NCBI GenBank assembly: GCA_033762075.1
Contig: JANRLY010000029.1
Coordinates: forward strand, 1 to 14,108
Source: VFKI01 sp033762075
GTDB lineage: Bacteria; Pseudomonadota; Gammaproteobacteria; DSM-16500
Length of the DNA: 14,108 bases
Direction of reading: 5' to 3'
How positions within the stretch are numbered: position 1 is the first letter of the stretch; the number at the start of each line of letters is the position of its first letter. The notes beneath the pieces were generated by a model. It was given only the letters and a program-made list of their open reading frames with translations. It did not search any database and was not told the DNA's origin. Positions 14,085 to 14,108 of this stretch are shown one piece after another. A program made the position numbers and the translations under genes.

Positions 14085-14108
14085 ATGAAAGATACCGTTT
14101 TTCAACAA
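14085..14108 (+). CDS. Start of probable IS4-type transposase (cut by window edge)
   Basis: Only the first eight codons are present, giving MKDTVFQQ, after an AAGGA ribosome site 6 nt upstream of the ATG. This N-terminus resembles those of IS4-family transposases that begin with a short MKxTxFxQ-like segment before the DUF4372 domain; the match is from memory and very short. The structured leader and surrounding repeats support an insertion sequence. The frame is open to the edge of the window. The left inverted repeat of the element cannot be fixed from this side alone. Confidence 0.5.

Overview
The window looks like chromosome of an AT-rich gammaproteobacterium. A Legionellales/Coxiellaceae-type, possibly host-associated lineage is my best guess. 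The reasons are the base composition, the combination of a methylcitrate cycle with a sugar permease-glucokinase pair, a large helical orphan protein of effector-like appearance, and several dispersed palindromic repeats plus the edge of an insertion sequence. This placement is an inference; no rRNA or marker gene is present.

Left third (1-4515, + strand): a tightly packed stressosome signalling operon. Gene order is globin-coupled RsbR (open at the left edge), RsbS, RsbT switch kinase, RsbX phosphatase, a HisKA_2-type histidine kinase whose N-terminus resembles the RsbT-binding domain of RsbU, and a receiver-HisKA-HATPase hybrid protein. Junctions overlap by 1-4 nt or are separated by at most 16 nt, so the six genes almost certainly form one transcript. 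The likely logic is heme/O2 (or another globin ligand) -> RsbR/RsbS scaffold -> release of RsbT -> activation of the histidine kinase -> phosphorelay into the receiver-kinase protein. No sigma-factor switch (RsbV/RsbW) and no DNA-binding or second-messenger output domain is encoded here, so the final output must lie elsewhere.

Middle (4512-9775, - strand): a CorA-type magnesium/divalent cation transporter converges on, and overlaps, the end of the signalling operon. Next comes a four-gene operon read leftward: an atypical SDR without the usual catalytic Tyr, prpB, prpC and prpD. It encodes the core 2-methylcitrate cycle that turns propionyl-CoA plus oxaloacetate into pyruvate plus succinate. 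A ~97-nt imperfect palindrome separates prpD from corA.

Right third (9874-13734, - strand): a sugar:H+ symporter of the MFS sugar-porter family is followed 2 nt later by a Glk-type glucokinase, forming an uptake-and-phosphorylation pair. The glucokinase stop codon lies inside a second large palindromic element that separates it from the prp operon. Upstream of the permease is a 448-residue protein of unknown function, with a weak RGS-like sequence pattern.

Right edge (13735-14108): about 350 nt without a gene, containing an operator-like palindrome, three related CCCTTT/AAAGGG hairpin repeats (two in opposite orientation), a fragment of a TCATTCCCGCG-type repeat, and a structured leader. The leader precedes the first eight codons of a probable IS4-type transposase that continues past the window.
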